Shown piece after piece: positions 1-12,452 of a DNA stretch of 64,000 bases (the first letter of the stretch is position 1; every line of letters starts with the position of its first letter). A model generated the notes under the pieces. That model ran no database searches. It saw only the letters and a program-made list of their open reading frames with translations, and had not been told where the DNA came from. This DNA comes from Amaurobius ferox (taxonomy: Eukaryota; Arthropoda; Arachnida; Araneae; Amaurobiidae). Made by a program: the position numbers and the translations under genes. The stretch covers positions 61,392,736 to 61,456,735 of the forward strand of contig OX578137.1 in assembly GCA_951213105.1 (NCBI GenBank). The letters are read 5' to 3'.

Positions 1-570
1 CCGTTAAATGTAACGAAAACGCCATTACTTTTGGAAAATTAATTTCGAAGTGGAAGCTTTAAACCACGTTTCATTAGTTTCTCATTAAAGGCAATCGTAA
101 TGCGGTGAAATAGGGCAAAAAAAATGCTGGAAACATTATGACTAATTAAAACGAACTTGAAAATATGTTTGTATCTTTTTGATCTTCTGTTTCGAAGGGA
201 GGAAGTGTAAAACTTCTAAACTAGTTAAAAATATCAGGAACAATGTACAAGATACGACAATCGGGAGAAGACAAAAGGCGGCAAAGCTGTTATAGGGTAG
301 TGTTTTCTAAGCTGATATACGTATAACTGCGGTTCTGTGAAGTCGCAAAGCGCGGATTATTTATGTTGTATCGATATGTTTGACAAATAAATAATATTTA
401 ATATTTTGTGGACATTGAAGCTTACGGACAACAGATAGAAAGATTCAGTGCCCACCCAAAAATCAATGTGTTATAGGTCAGTTGGCGGAAGTAGCTCTGA
501 ATAATATTCCAAACTTAGTGTCTCTAGTAAAAGACGATTATACGTTACTAGAAATTATGACACTGCAATA
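1..570. other. AT-rich stretch, no feature seen
   Basis: No convincing coding, RNA or repeat signal was recognised in this stretch. Open frames are short and interrupted. Confidence 0.5.
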
Positions 571-1569
571 AAAATCTGATGTGGGCAGCACATGACTTTC
601 CTTATATAATGCAATGGATTTACTAGTTTTACAATTAAAAAAAAATCTGATGTAGGCAGCACATGACTTTCCTTATATAATGCAATGAATTTACTACTTT
701 TGCAGTTTAAAAAAATGTTATTGTTATAGTAGATACTTATATTCTTTCCAAGATATTGAATTTTCTTCAATTAGTCGTCATTTTCATTGATTTAGCGTCA
801 TTTTTATCCATTTAGCGAGATTTTCGTTAATTTAGCAGTATTTAAAAAAAATCGCCAAGTTGGCGACATTCCGCCAAATTCATAGCCAAAATCTCGCCAA
901 GCGTTATGGACAGAAAAATAAGTTATTCTTACAGCAGATAAATGACTATTGGCTTTCAAATACGAAAGTATTGCTCAAAGTATCTTTTCTCGTGAATGGA
1001 ACGAGTTAGATCCACGAGAATGATGTCACCCAATTTATCGCATGATATTACATATGAAAAGTGACCATCTTTCTTAACAGTTAATATTTTTTTTAATTTA
1101 TGGGATTTTTTGATAAATTTATTTGAAAAATGTGCAATATCTCGAGAACGGCTCATGCTAGCGTTTTAAAGTTTATGTCAATCGTTGTCTATGAGAAAAT
1201 TACATAAGAAATGTCTATTTACTTAACTTTATTAAAGGTTTTGAATTTTTGATGATTTTTTTCAAAATCTCACTCGAAAATTTAGGGGGGTTCTGAACAT
1301 TCGATTGTGTTTAAAAAAAATAGGCTTCTAGTATTCACGGATTGTGATTTTTGTACCAAATTTCATTCGAATCGCTTCATTCGTTCGTGAGATATCGTCT
1401 CCACAGACTCACTGACACACACACACACACATACCCATAGACATCTCCTCAAAAATGTCTGATTCGTGATCAGGGATGCTTGAAACGTGCTCTCCCGTCG
1501 AAAACTCGAATTCGAATTTTCGACCCCGTCACAATACTTTTCTTATGCATTATGTATATAAGGAAAGTG
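571..1569 (+). mobile_element. Helentron/DINE-like non-autonomous repeat, body type I, copy 1
   Basis: The element starts with ATCTGATGTGGGCAGCACAT and ends with a near-palindrome around TTATGCATTATGTATATAAGG, then GGAAAGT. The same two ends recur in about ten other places in the window. The inside carries an (AC)n tract near 1411-1434 next to GTGAGATATCGTCTCCACAG. The first 71 bases are present twice in tandem (from 574 and from 645), both beginning with the GGCAGCACATGACTTTCC motif. Terminal hairpin, subterminal inverted ACTTTCC/GGAAAGT and internal simple repeat resemble Helentron-associated (DINE/HINE) elements. That class assignment is inference; the repeat family itself is clear. Confidence 0.7.
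1411..1434. repeat. (AC)n microsatellite inside the repeat
   Basis: This is an uninterrupted CA-type dinucleotide tract. Equivalent tracts sit at the same internal position in the other body type I copies, so it belongs to the element rather than arising independently. Confidence 0.8.
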
Positions 1570-3514
1570 AAAAGCCGTTCCCTGCAGAAAATATGGAATA
1601 CAAGGAAAACCCAGTAAGAGATTTCCATTAGGTGGACAAGCACGAAACAAAAATCTCACCAAACCAATTCAGCAGTCCAAAGTAGTAAAAAGAACAGAGC
1701 TTCTTGATGACTGCCCTAAGACGAAGCTAAGAGGGAATGCGTTTGAGGTACCAACCATGAAGAATGCTCATTGGATTTCAGTGATATCGTGTGTTTTGAG
1801 AAAACTCCACGAAAACATGTCTTATAGACATTCATCAGAAGGAACCAACTAACAGGTGCTGTGATTTTATCTACTATATATCCTATGAGGAAATTACTAT
1901 TTCAATCTAAATATTTAATGATAAAGGTTAATGAAGACTATTTCCGTGTCATCACATCGTCTGCTTCCGAACGCTAATGTTAGTGCATGCCTTAAATTTA
2001 ATGTTAAAGGATGATTTAAACCGTGTTTTTAGCTTGAATAATAATTTTTGAAACTGTTTTTATAAATATAAATGATATTTAATGAATAAAAATTGTCTTT
2101 ACTGAAGTCTTAGAATCATAAATGTATTGCTTTCAATAATTTTTAATTAATAGTATATTAATATCAGGACGTATAAAAGGGGGGGGGGGTATTGTGTCTT
2201 TATTTATGTTTTAAAATCACAACTCATTTTGTTAAAAAAATTTGTGATTAATCATAGAAAATTTTACTGTTAATGTGCCAACCTAATAATTACTAATTAA
2301 TAAATTTAATAAATTTTCTAATCTTTTTATTCTCATATTTTCTTCTATCCTTAATTTTTCTTCATAATACCAAAGATTTGAACAGGAAAATTTTAACACA
2401 TATTGAATAATAGTTCTTTGACATAAAAATTTGCATACAAAAAAGGCATAAGATAAAAATACATTACTATTACTGAGTACTAGTGTTGATAAAACGTCAA
2501 AATCGGGAACCCAGAAATCGGTACTCCTGTAAAATTTTGAGGGTATTTTATATTCATCAAATTGTTAGATTGAAAACTTAACTGCTGGGCTCTACTGATC
2601 ATTATTTTCAGTACTTTTCAGTTTTCAATAACAATGTAAGAATAATTATCGTTCATTTTATGATTTTATGGAATACGTCGACCAATTTTTTTTATTATAA
2701 AATCAATTCACGTTAATGTGTAACTACAGTGGTGCTCAAGAAAATTTCATTTCCCAGAATAATTTTGTATTTTCAAAATAAATGTTTAATATATCGTAGC
2801 AAACCCGAATGTCTTATCCTATTTTTAGGGTGATTGAAAATTTTAAATGTCATCGGAATTCTAGACATTATTATGTGGTAATAAACATTACTCCTTGTCA
2901 TCTCAAAATTTCGACAAAAAAAATTTAATCAGGAAATATCTTTATTGTTAAATATTTAATAAATTAAGAATGTCACATATTTCTGATTATATCGGAATAA
3001 TTCACATACAGACATTTGTAAATAAATAATGCATGTGCAAGACACTCCTCTTCAATGCCTTCATTAATATTAAGTGTGTTACTGTCCTTTTTTTGCCCCA
3101 CCGAAGTCATGGAAATATGGGTGATACAATATATTTTGAGTACCACTGTCTATTTTTAATTTATTCCATTGTTTAGTGTTTGAATCAAAAAACAATTTTT
3201 ATAATAATTTTTCTCATTTGCTTTTTCATTTGCATTCAACACATTGTGTATACCAATTTTATGGCTTACTAGGCAACCAACTATCAAAATATGTTTCAAA
3301 TTTAATTCCTTCAATCAAAAATTAATACTTCATAAAAAAAATGATTTTATTTGTTCTTTAATCATTGTTTTCTTTATTTCATGCACTGGGCCTATATTTT
3401 GAAATCTTTGTATCAAGTATTTTTTTAGATTTATTTTGTTCTCTTTCATAAATTAGCATTATAACTTACAGGTCGAGACAGATACTATAAAAAATAATGT
3501 TATTTACAACGTTA
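1570..3514. other. AT-rich stretch, no gene seen
   Basis: No coding frame or recognised repeat. There is a ten-base G run near 2180-2189. The rest is A/T-rich with many short homopolymers. Confidence 0.5.
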
Positions 3515-3890
3515 TACTTTCCCTACATACATAGTATAATGTATAGAAAAAATATTTTAAAGGGGTATTCAAATTCGAGTTTTCAATGGAAAAGCAAATT
3601 TCAAGCATCCCCGAATTCGAAACGAACTTTTTTCAGGTGATGTCTGTATGTATGTGTACAAATGTGTGTGAGTCTATACATACGATATCTCAAGAACTAA
3701 TGGAGCATTTTGGTAGTAATTTAGTACAATTATTACAAAATCGATAACTACTGTGACCTTACTGATATCAAACGAAATCGAACGTTTGGAAGATCTCCCA
3801 ATTTTCGAATGAAATTTTGAAAATATCAATAAAATATTAAAACCTTAAAAAATGCATTCCATCTGCAGTATTCTTTCCTTATGCTATGTG
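3515..3890 (-). mobile_element. Helentron-like repeat, 3' fragment
   Basis: It begins with TACTTTCCCTACATACATAG, the reverse complement of the family 3' hairpin end, and runs through the AAATTCGAGTTTTC and ATGTGTGTGAGTCTATACA parts of the body before losing similarity. The 5' half with the GGCAGCACATGAC motif is missing, so this copy is truncated or internally deleted. Confidence 0.6.
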
Positions 3891-4416
3891 TTTGTCGTAT
3901 CGTCCAATCTTTAGTTCGTTCTATCTTTATTTCAATTTTATGAGCCTTGTCTATTATATATACGACTGAAAAATATTACGAAATGATCCTTATATTTGGA
4001 GAATGTAACCGGAATGCAATCGAACGATTATACGCATAGCGTTTCCCAATGAAAAGCATCCCAATCGCCTGAATTCGTTGATATTGTTTTATTTGGGGGT
4101 GATTAGAGTTTAGTCCCTAGTTTTCAGCGGTTTTCTCAGCTTTTCTGTGGGATAAACACATTTCTATACTAATGGAAATGCGTTAAAACTCTGTAATTGA
4201 CTTTCTCCTCTATCTCTAGCAGGGAGCTAGATGGCCTCCACCCCCTGTAAAGGGGGTTAGCCCCCGAACGTTATTTTGTCGTGTAATGCCATAGGACTTT
4301 CCTATGGAACTGCATTAAACAAATGAGAATAACTCTCTTCGTTCATCGAGAAATGTCCCATGATACGGACTTTCCTAGACAGTCTGTATATCACTGCAAT
4401 ATACAGTAATATACAG
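3891..4416. other. Intergenic stretch with a short GC-richer patch
   Basis: Around 4210-4270 there is a C/G-rich patch with CACCCCCTGTAAAGGGGGTT, which can form a small stem. No gene or known element was recognised. Confidence 0.4.
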
Positions 4417-4458
4417 CTAAATTTCAATCAATAATTGTAATAATTGATTGAAATTTAG
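4417..4458. repeat. 16-bp perfect inverted repeat (hairpin)
   Basis: CTAAATTTCAATCAAT at 4417-4432 is followed by a 10-base spacer and the exact reverse complement at 4443-4458. This is seen directly. It could be the core of a small foldback element or chance in AT-rich DNA. Confidence 0.7.
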
Positions 4459-7439
4459 CATTATGATTACATTGAGTAAGTATACTGTTATTAGCATTAT
4501 CGCAGTCGACTAAACAAGTAGCGGCGAACGACTTTGTGCCATCCCCCTCTTGTTCTATAAGTAAATTAAAAATTCACAAAGATCGCTACTACCACCTCAA
4601 ATAACAGCATGTAGGAGCTAGTTTCCTACTTTTAATAGCTCGTCAACATGGAATAAGCGATAACTGCCATTGCAGTAGAACTTGTTTCATGCCACAATTT
4701 TGCGATCCTCTATAGAGTCCAAGTATAATCCTACCAGAACCTGAAACGAAGTTATACATGTTTAAGACCGTTGGAAATTAGTAAAATGTAAACATCCAGA
4801 CATGTGAAATATATTAAAATTATTCTGTGTTGTTAAAACTTTCGTAAATTGGACTACCACATTAAACTTTCATGCGTGTCAAAAAGGCTAAAAATAGCCC
4901 GTATCCCTATCAATATTTCTAAAAGCTTCATTATTGGAGAATTACTCATTAAACAAACGTCAAAACTTATCCGAAAATGCTAATTCTTTTCTACAAAAAC
5001 CAGCTAATTAGCGAAACTGTTAAAAGCCATAAAAAAATAAGCAAAACCTTATAGTTGAGTTAAGTGACAATTTGACAAAATCCTTAAAAAGTGGAATTAC
5101 ACCATCAGATATATTGCACATTAATGACAAAATACACTTTTGGGAGTTAATAGCATTTATAGTGTGATATTTTGGCAGCAAAATCAGTTTGATAACAAAT
5201 TTATCATTGATGTTATTCATATTGAAATATCTTCGATTTCCAAATATAACCAGTTGTGGGCAAACTTGTAAGGTTAAGACAGTTAAAAGATCTTAAACAT
5301 TAAAATCATACATTGAACTATATGGAAGATTTTTGCAATGCGTCGGTGAACAAACAAGTAAATTGTAATTGAGTTATAAATGTAAATGAGTACCTTTAAC
5401 TATGCAAATTCTGAGCAATATTACCTGTGAAAAATATTTTAGTAATAAAGCAATATTACAATACTTTGCCTGAATCTCTGCTGGTTCAAAGCAAATACTT
5501 CTACCAAAAATATTCTAGAATCCTTGTAGTAATCCTCCTGCAGCAATCCTCCTCCAGTTACAAACTTAACCATGTCATGACTAGATTCAACCATTTTTAA
5601 CCCGCTGTTAAAAGTTTCGAAAAATGGCTGAATCTAGCCATAAAATGGCTAAATTGACAACCCTGGTGCTATGATGTCGATAAGTATTTAAACATGATGT
5701 AGAACTTCATGTTTTACCTTTCAGAATATTTAAATTTTACCACATTTTACAAATTTTAATCTTTACAACATTTAACTTTTCCAACTTTTAACTTTTTATA
5801 ACTTTTACTTAAAAAATATTTTATGTTCTTATGTTTTTGGTGTTTTTAGATATTTAGCCATGTAAAACTGTTTTGTTACAGTAACTAGACGAAAAGAAAA
5901 TGAAGTTGAATAAGAAATAAAAAATTATAGAAAGCTGAAAACTGTGCCTAAACTGACAAATTTTTCTGCTTTAAAAAAATAATTCAATGTATTTAAATTC
6001 AAATAAAGCATTTCATTCAAATTAAAATATATATTTTTAAACACTATTATTTAACATTACCCAGAATAACAGATACAGTTTCGAAGCAAAATACATATCT
6101 TTAATCTGTATTTAATCACCTTGTGTCATCAGAGATTTATTTATTATTCCCAAATATTTCAAAACGTGTTAAACAATGGCAAGTTGGAAATTAATTACAC
6201 ATTTAAGCAATCGTTTGAACATTACAACACAAGTTTTCAAAAATCACAGCGCAGGTTTTCAACCAGAAAATATTGCTGTGACAATCGGTTTCCTAGCACG
6301 CACTCCTGTTTAACTGCTATTTAACTGAAAATAATAGATGGAAGGGACAAGAAAATTCTTCATCCAGTCTCTTGTTAATGGCATTTGAGGGTAAACAAAA
6401 GTATGGGAATAGGTTTAATTAAAGTTAATCGCCTTAATTACCAGCTGTGAGTTTAGATCATTCTCACACGCAACACTAATTAACGGTATTCTATCCACAA
6501 AGAAACCGTTTTTCGTGACAGGTATCCTTTGCAATTACGTTACTTGTATAATCACTAATATAAAGCTGGTTACCTAAACATCAGGGAATTTTTCCACAAT
6601 GGAATAATCTCTCGTCACTGTCTGATTAAAGATCATCATGTATGCACCTAGACCACACAATTTTGTGCCATTCGAGATGCGTGATTAAAAATGCTAGTGT
6701 CAATAATGGTGATCTTTGAAAAAATTTCGTAGTGGTGATAAAATTTTTTTTGGTTTTTACTTCTGTATACAACACTGAATATATTTTAAGTAAACTGTCA
6801 ACATTTGATTTTTAATTTGCTGGAGGAAACTCCATAGTTCATAGTTTCAAAACAGGAAGAAAGAGGCATTTCAAAAGTTGAAATCTCACTTTCAATGCAG
6901 AAAACAACATTGCTGGATCTTTTATATATTCAACACTACACTATAAAAAATATGCACCTAGCTGTCCTTTTTGGTTTTTTATTTCAGGAATACAAATCCA
7001 GCTTCTCGGTTGGAAGTAGAATGTGGTCTTTTTATATAAAAAAATTACAATAACATTTTTTTTCATCAATGAGTATAAACGAATGATTGAGTATCAAATG
7101 CCTGGCTATTAGCAACTAAATAATAAATTCTTCCGTCAATGATTGTGACTCTCGGATTTGATTGGATTAGATAGTTTTGGTGCTCTACTCTTCTTTTTAT
7201 ACACTCTCAGGCACGTAGCCAGGAGCGAGCTCAAGGGGCTAAAACTTTTCGAAATCTAAAAAATATTTTAACATTGTAAAATTATCCCTAATTTTGAACG
7301 ACAATTGACATTCCACTCTGTGCTGCTACTTATTTTAAAATTTCATCAATGCAAAATAGTACATTTTTGCTTCCACGTTTATTCCATTATTTACTTTAAA
7401 TGTGGCTTTCATTTCGAGTATTTTTAAACCTGGTGCTCT
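4459..7439. other. Long AT-rich stretch, no gene seen
   Basis: No support was found for genes or recognised repeats over about 3 kb. Short open frames at 5020-5220 (minus) and 6121-6324 (plus) look like chance frames: low-complexity composition, no recognisable motif and no splice context. Confidence 0.45.
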
Positions 7440-8420
7440 GCGGCCAGTTTATAATTATCACGTTCGCATTTTGGCAGCACTAAAATCTCCAAATTTATCA
7501 AGCTGCGCCATAGTTCACGTAGATTCCCTCCAAGAAGGTCGTGTCTGAAAGCTTGGACAAAGTCATTTTGCAGAGATATGATGAGTTTTGACTTGACATG
7601 TTGACACTTGACATACGTTGGTCCAGGGTAGAATGGAGCAGTAGATATGCTCTATTAGCCAGTAGTTCTATTCAATTCAGTTAGTTGTTCTACTAGTAGT
7701 GTCCAATTAAAGATCGGACAGCAGTATGCAAATATGAGATATTTTCATTGTGCAAGCCGCAAGTTCAATCTTACGCTGTTAAATAGCATGAAAATTCCTA
7801 TGTTCAAAAACTGCTTTGGGAATATCAATCAAACAGCTAACATTTTAACAAACTATCCTAATGCAGATAAAACTCATTGAGATGCTATTCGGTAGATAAC
7901 CAAGAGAATAGGAAAAGAAGAATTTTCCATCTTTGTAACATCAGATTTATCAAAATACATGAAAGTGTTCAAACTTTCATTCAGCTCTTTAAATGCATTT
8001 GCATCAGTTTCGATGAGATTTCTAAGACGGCATGGAAAATTCCGTCAACTTCCTCAACTCTATTGGGAGCTTTCTAAAAGACTGATTTCCTTGCCAGCCT
8101 ACTTCTTTGTGACAAACTCTTCAACTGTACCCTCCCATTGGCATTTATTTATGAAAAGTATCTTGATTTGGTATCAACTCAAGTCTAGGTTCTGGTTACA
8201 CTCAAACAACAATACAAAGATTCAGGAAATTTATTTTAAGAAACATTTCACTCTGCTTCACGAGGTTTCCCAAACTGGAGGTTCCAAAACGCACATCAAA
8301 GCAGATGATATGTGCAAACCCTCAACTATTTGTGCTGTAAAATACAACAGAGTGACTATCATCATATCATGTATTGATAGTCTCAGTCAAAAGTTATCTG
8401 ATTGATGCGTTTTAAATAAC
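7440..8420 (-). pseudogene. Decayed coding-like relic, unidentified
   Basis: Read on the minus strand, several neighbouring segments give protein-like translations in different frames broken by stops. One around 7900-8035 reads NLIETDANAFKELNESLNTF. Another around 7480-7590 reads NDFVQAFRHDLLGGNLRELW. A third around 8270-8400 contains VEGLHISSALMCVLEPPVWE. Changing frames and interspersed stops suggest an old transposase or other gene that has decayed. A 148-codon plus-strand frame across 7959-8405 is probably the shadow of this relic. I do not recognise the family, and the whole call may be coincidence. Confidence 0.25.
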
Positions 8421-10312
8421 TATATTCTACGAAGTTTTCAAGTGCAACAGGTTTTGCTTCAATTGAAGAAACAAACAATTTGGAGTATCTCCATACATTG
8501 ACTATAAAATATCACTCTCTTCAGTGAAAGCTGAGTTGAAACTGTGGTATGAAAGAACTTTAACAATTGACATTGATATTGAGTCGATATACATATATAA
8601 TTTAAAAATATATGTCTATGTATTTTTATTCCATCAACAATGGCAGAGTAGCAGAATCAATTTAAGCTAAAATCAACAATCGACCGAAACCGAAGTTCGA
8701 ACTCTGGCCTTTTGAATTGCGTTCAAGCTTTCTACCAGTTACATCGATCCATCTATAAAATAATTCTCTTGATTACATTGTAAGGTCCCTACTCAAGTGA
8801 ATAAAATTGATATAGTGAACTGATATAGTGAAAAATATCATACTTATTTAATAATTTGTTCACTTATAGTTTGTCGATTAAATTTATATTTCACCATCTT
8901 TCATTGGCCGCCGGAAAGTGTTCACTGTAATCTCCTTAAATCCAACTCCCGGTGCTAATTAGTTTTTGAATAATTAATGCTAACGTTCCATAATTCAAAA
9001 AGTAATTGACGAAGAAATATGCGTGAGTACATATTAAATCTGATGAGTAAATATTACCTCACCATTCTTAAATCCTCAGTGTTTCCCTTGTCCTTGTATT
9101 AAGTTTATTAGTATCACAAAGCAAACATTGGTGTCTATCAAAACAGAATATTAAACTGACGTTTTCCCGTAACGTCAGTCAACGCCCTATTTATAGTACA
9201 CTTCAAAAAATGCAAAAAACATCCTAAAGAATAAAGAACAGAACCATCACTATTTTTTATCTCTTAACGTTGGCCATACATTCTTGAAAAAATTCTGCAT
9301 TTCACGCTGTTTTCATCATGATGAAAATATTTGATTAAAGTATTGAAATGACAAGCTGGAACTAGAATAAGATAAAGTCGATAAAATTAAAATGCTTGTA
9401 TTGCTTGCAAAAGCGATGAGCTAAATGAAATTTGAACAAGTAAAAGAAAAAAAAAAGCATGATTTTTTAAAGTACCCCCTTTTGTTACTTGTATGTAACT
9501 TAATTATATGAAAAAATGCATTTACTGAACTGTATGTAATTTAAATGCATGAAAGACGACGACATGCCAAAATTGGAATTTCTAGTTGCTTCGATTCTCA
9601 AGTTATTCCGTAAAACGGAGTACATTTCTATGCCGGACCCAAGATTAAGTTTGTTACAGTGATACATCAGTTCAGACCCGAATACACCTAGAAGCGATTG
9701 TTTTATAATTCGAATTAGTTTTTTACTTACTAAATGTTAAAGCGCCATTTTGCGCGAATTTCACACAAATCGGTTATTTAGCAATCGACTGTCAAAACAG
9801 ACGGTCTTTTCAACATGCTTTTAAACGAATCCGTAAGATAATTCCTTCCTATTTTAATATGAAATTGAAAATTCGTCGAAATATGAAAAGTTTATAATAT
9901 TCCATACGTATATTGTAGGTAACATTCAAAAATTGAAGCGCAATTTCAATTTTTGCCATAAATATTGTGTGATATATTCGCATTCTAGCAAAAAAATGTT
10001 TTCAAATTACTTTATTCCTGAATTTTCTATGAATTTTAATATGAAAACTCTATAAAAATTTCAAAACTTTGATAGCTAAAGCGATGATAGAAAATTTTTC
10101 TCCTTGATCCGGTTATTGGCCATTGGTTTCGTGGGATGTATTTAAGAGCCTTAGATTAGGGAATAGGCGAACGTGACGTCACAGAATCTACAGCAATGTT
10201 TGACCGCATTTGGCATTCATTTGAGAATTTTGTTTTGTTAAAGGTAATTTTACGGTAAATAAACTCGGAGCGAGGCGTAGGAAATTTTTAGGATTGCAAG
10301 TATTTTTTCATT
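8421..10312. other. AT-rich stretch, no gene seen
   Basis: No gene or clear repeat was recognised. Composition rises in GC toward 10.1 kb, where the next tandem array starts. Confidence 0.45.
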
Positions 10313-10626
10313 AGGAGCTTATTTGGGGCATATCAAATGAGATTATTTAAGACGTATCAAAAGAGATTATTTAGGACGCATTACGTCAGCGCAGACCGCA
10401 AAAGGCATATTTAAGGCAATCAAAGAAACTATTTAGGGCTATTATAAGAACTTAATTACAGAGTATCAAAATAGCTTATTTAGGGCGTAGTATGCTCGTA
10501 CAGAAAAGGAAAGGCGTATTTAAGGTATAATACGCAGTCGTATTAGAACGTACATTCGATCAGCCCAGAGCCGGGACGGCACGCAGCGGGATAAGGCGGG
10601 TTTAGTCACTTATTTAGGGCGTACAA
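10313..10626 (+). repeat. Degenerate tandem array of a TTATTTAGGGCGTA motif
   Basis: The motif TTATTTAGGGCGTA or variants (TTATTTGGGGCATA, TTATTTAAGACGTA, TTATTTAGGACGCA, CTATTTAGGGCTAT) recurs about eight times at irregular spacing, often followed by TCAAAAGAG. The array is locally GC-richer than its flanks. There is no reading frame through it. It looks like an old, decayed satellite or minisatellite. Confidence 0.6.
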
Positions 10627-11001
10627 TATCCTCTTAGTCACGTGTATGCACGCGCAGCGGGTGACTATGTCTTTTGAAACATTGTGTAAAATATTTCAAT
10701 TAATCTCTTCTTTAAATTTTGGTACATTGAAACCGTCGGTACATTGAAACCATTGTACCAGACAAATGAAACCAGCACTGGACCAGAGTCGATGATTGAA
10801 ACTTGGTCTTCTGGATTGCGCCCAGACGTGCTACATACTACAACACTCGATTCTGTAAGGGATTACTATAATTGCCTTGCATGCAAACACACACACACAA
10901 GCACATATGCACACAGACATCATGCTAACGAACCCATTACTTATGCATATACTATGTATTGAAGAGAAAGTAGTAACTGATTACCATGAATACACTTCTT
11001 G

Positions 11002-11071
11002 TCGCTCTTTTATATCATATGCTTTATCATGTCTTTAATGACATGATAAAGCATATGATATAAAAGAGCGA
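11002..11071. repeat. Perfect 32-bp inverted repeat with a 6-nt loop
   Basis: The arm at 11002-11033, starting TCGCTCTTTTATATCATATG, has an exact reverse complement at 11040-11071, separated by TTTAAT. The arms show no mismatch over 32 bases. A transcript would fold into a long hairpin, and a recently formed palindrome is also possible. No TIR-type ends or target duplication were identified. Confidence 0.9.
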
Positions 11072-11167
11072 TCAATATTTTATCATCATATATTTATCGT
11101 ATGTTTGATTTCATTTTCTTTACATTTATGTACTTTATAGTGTATATTATATACATCGTGTACTTTC

Positions 11168-11232
11168 CTATATTTGATAGGAATCATTTGATAGGAATTT
11201 ATCAATTTTCTATATTTGATAGGAATTTATCA
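11168..11232. repeat. Short direct repeats of TTTGATAGGAATTTATCA
   Basis: Three near-copies of ATTTGATAGGAATYWTYA occur within 65 bp. This is simple local duplication with no coding content. Confidence 0.6.
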
Positions 11233-11519
11233 TATATGTAAAATGCTTTGCATATATGATATCAAACATACTTTAAACTTTTCTTTATCTCAATAATGCA
11301 AAATATTAGCAATATCCGAGGCCTATTATGCAATACACTGTGAGAATAAATATTGATCAATAAAAAAAGCTGAAACAGAGAAGTCAGTGATATTAAAGAC
11401 AAGGAACATTACTGGATACATACGGAAGAAAATTATAATGATCTAATAAATCATTGGATGGCACACAAGTATTAAAAAAATCAAAACTTTTTCATATGTT
11501 AGTTTTTTCCAGATTCTCA

Positions 11520-11860
11520 AATTTACCCCCAGTTTAATTAGAATATTGCGAGCAAAGATTTTATGGGAACGCATAAAAAAGAACACAGTAAAAAACCAAT
11601 CGTTTTAAAAGCAAAAAAGCCATTTTTTAAAGCAAACTCTTAAAGAAACAGTGGTGAGCATCTAGGCTTGAAAAAGCCATTGACGGAAAGTTAATTAGTG
11701 TTTAGAGACAAAACCTTTAATTGTGTAAAAAGAAATTGTGAGTTAAGTATTTAATGACGTAATGCATTTTATTCGTCCATTAGAAGGCATCGTATCAACA
11801 ATCGAATGGCTACAAGATTCCTTTGAGGGACATTAAAGGTAAAAACATAGTCAACTTCTT
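11520..11860 (+). repeat. Dispersed conserved block, copy 1
   Basis: A non-coding block aligns with five others in the window. Landmarks are GTGTTTAGAGAC near 11699 and ATTCGTCCATTAGAAGGCAT near 11771, about 75 bp apart as in the other copies. It is closest to copy 2 (15660-15990), sharing TTGTGAGTTAAGTATTTAAT and TGACGTAATGCA. Neither strand reads through as protein. There are no terminal inverted repeats or target duplications that would mark it as a known transposon. Confidence 0.6.
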
Positions 11861-12452
11861 TTATATTCGAATTTTAAATCTTTTTTATCTATAATATTTT
11901 AATATGTGCATTTATTTTTAAAGTTATTTACTATTTAAACCATAGGAAGTTTTTTGACACGTAAAAATTCGAATTTAAATTAATTATAAAATTACTTAAG
12001 AACATATTTTCATTCAAAATCTTTCCTTGTGCTATGAAATACATAAATAAGGGAGATTACGTATAAAAATCCATGTTCTCTCTATTAAAAATCAGCTTTA
12101 TTTATATATTTATGAACATATTATCTAGATTGTTAACTATTTTACGAAAAATCTGAAATTTAATTTGTTTATGTGCAAGAATTTTTGGGGGAAAATTGAT
12201 AAGACATGGAATTTTTGTACGCGCTGGTGGAAGAAATGGAAGTTCTTCACTGAAAGCGAAGCACTTGCAGTGCATCTAGTATATTTTAGTATTCCCCTAA
12301 ATCTGTCTACTACAGGGGTTTTAAGTCGATGTTCCCCTAGATGAAAAGTTGGACTCGCTGTCTTCTTTGAAAATCATCCACCTCGAAAGTCAGAGTAATA
12401 AGCTACGCTTCACGAAAATACGATTATTGATCATTGCCTTAGGAGGGGATAT

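Noticed and set aside
7959..8405. 148-codon plus-strand open frame as a gene
   Set aside because: It lacks domains or a start context, and the opposite strand gives more protein-like pieces, so it is more likely a shadow of the minus-strand relic.
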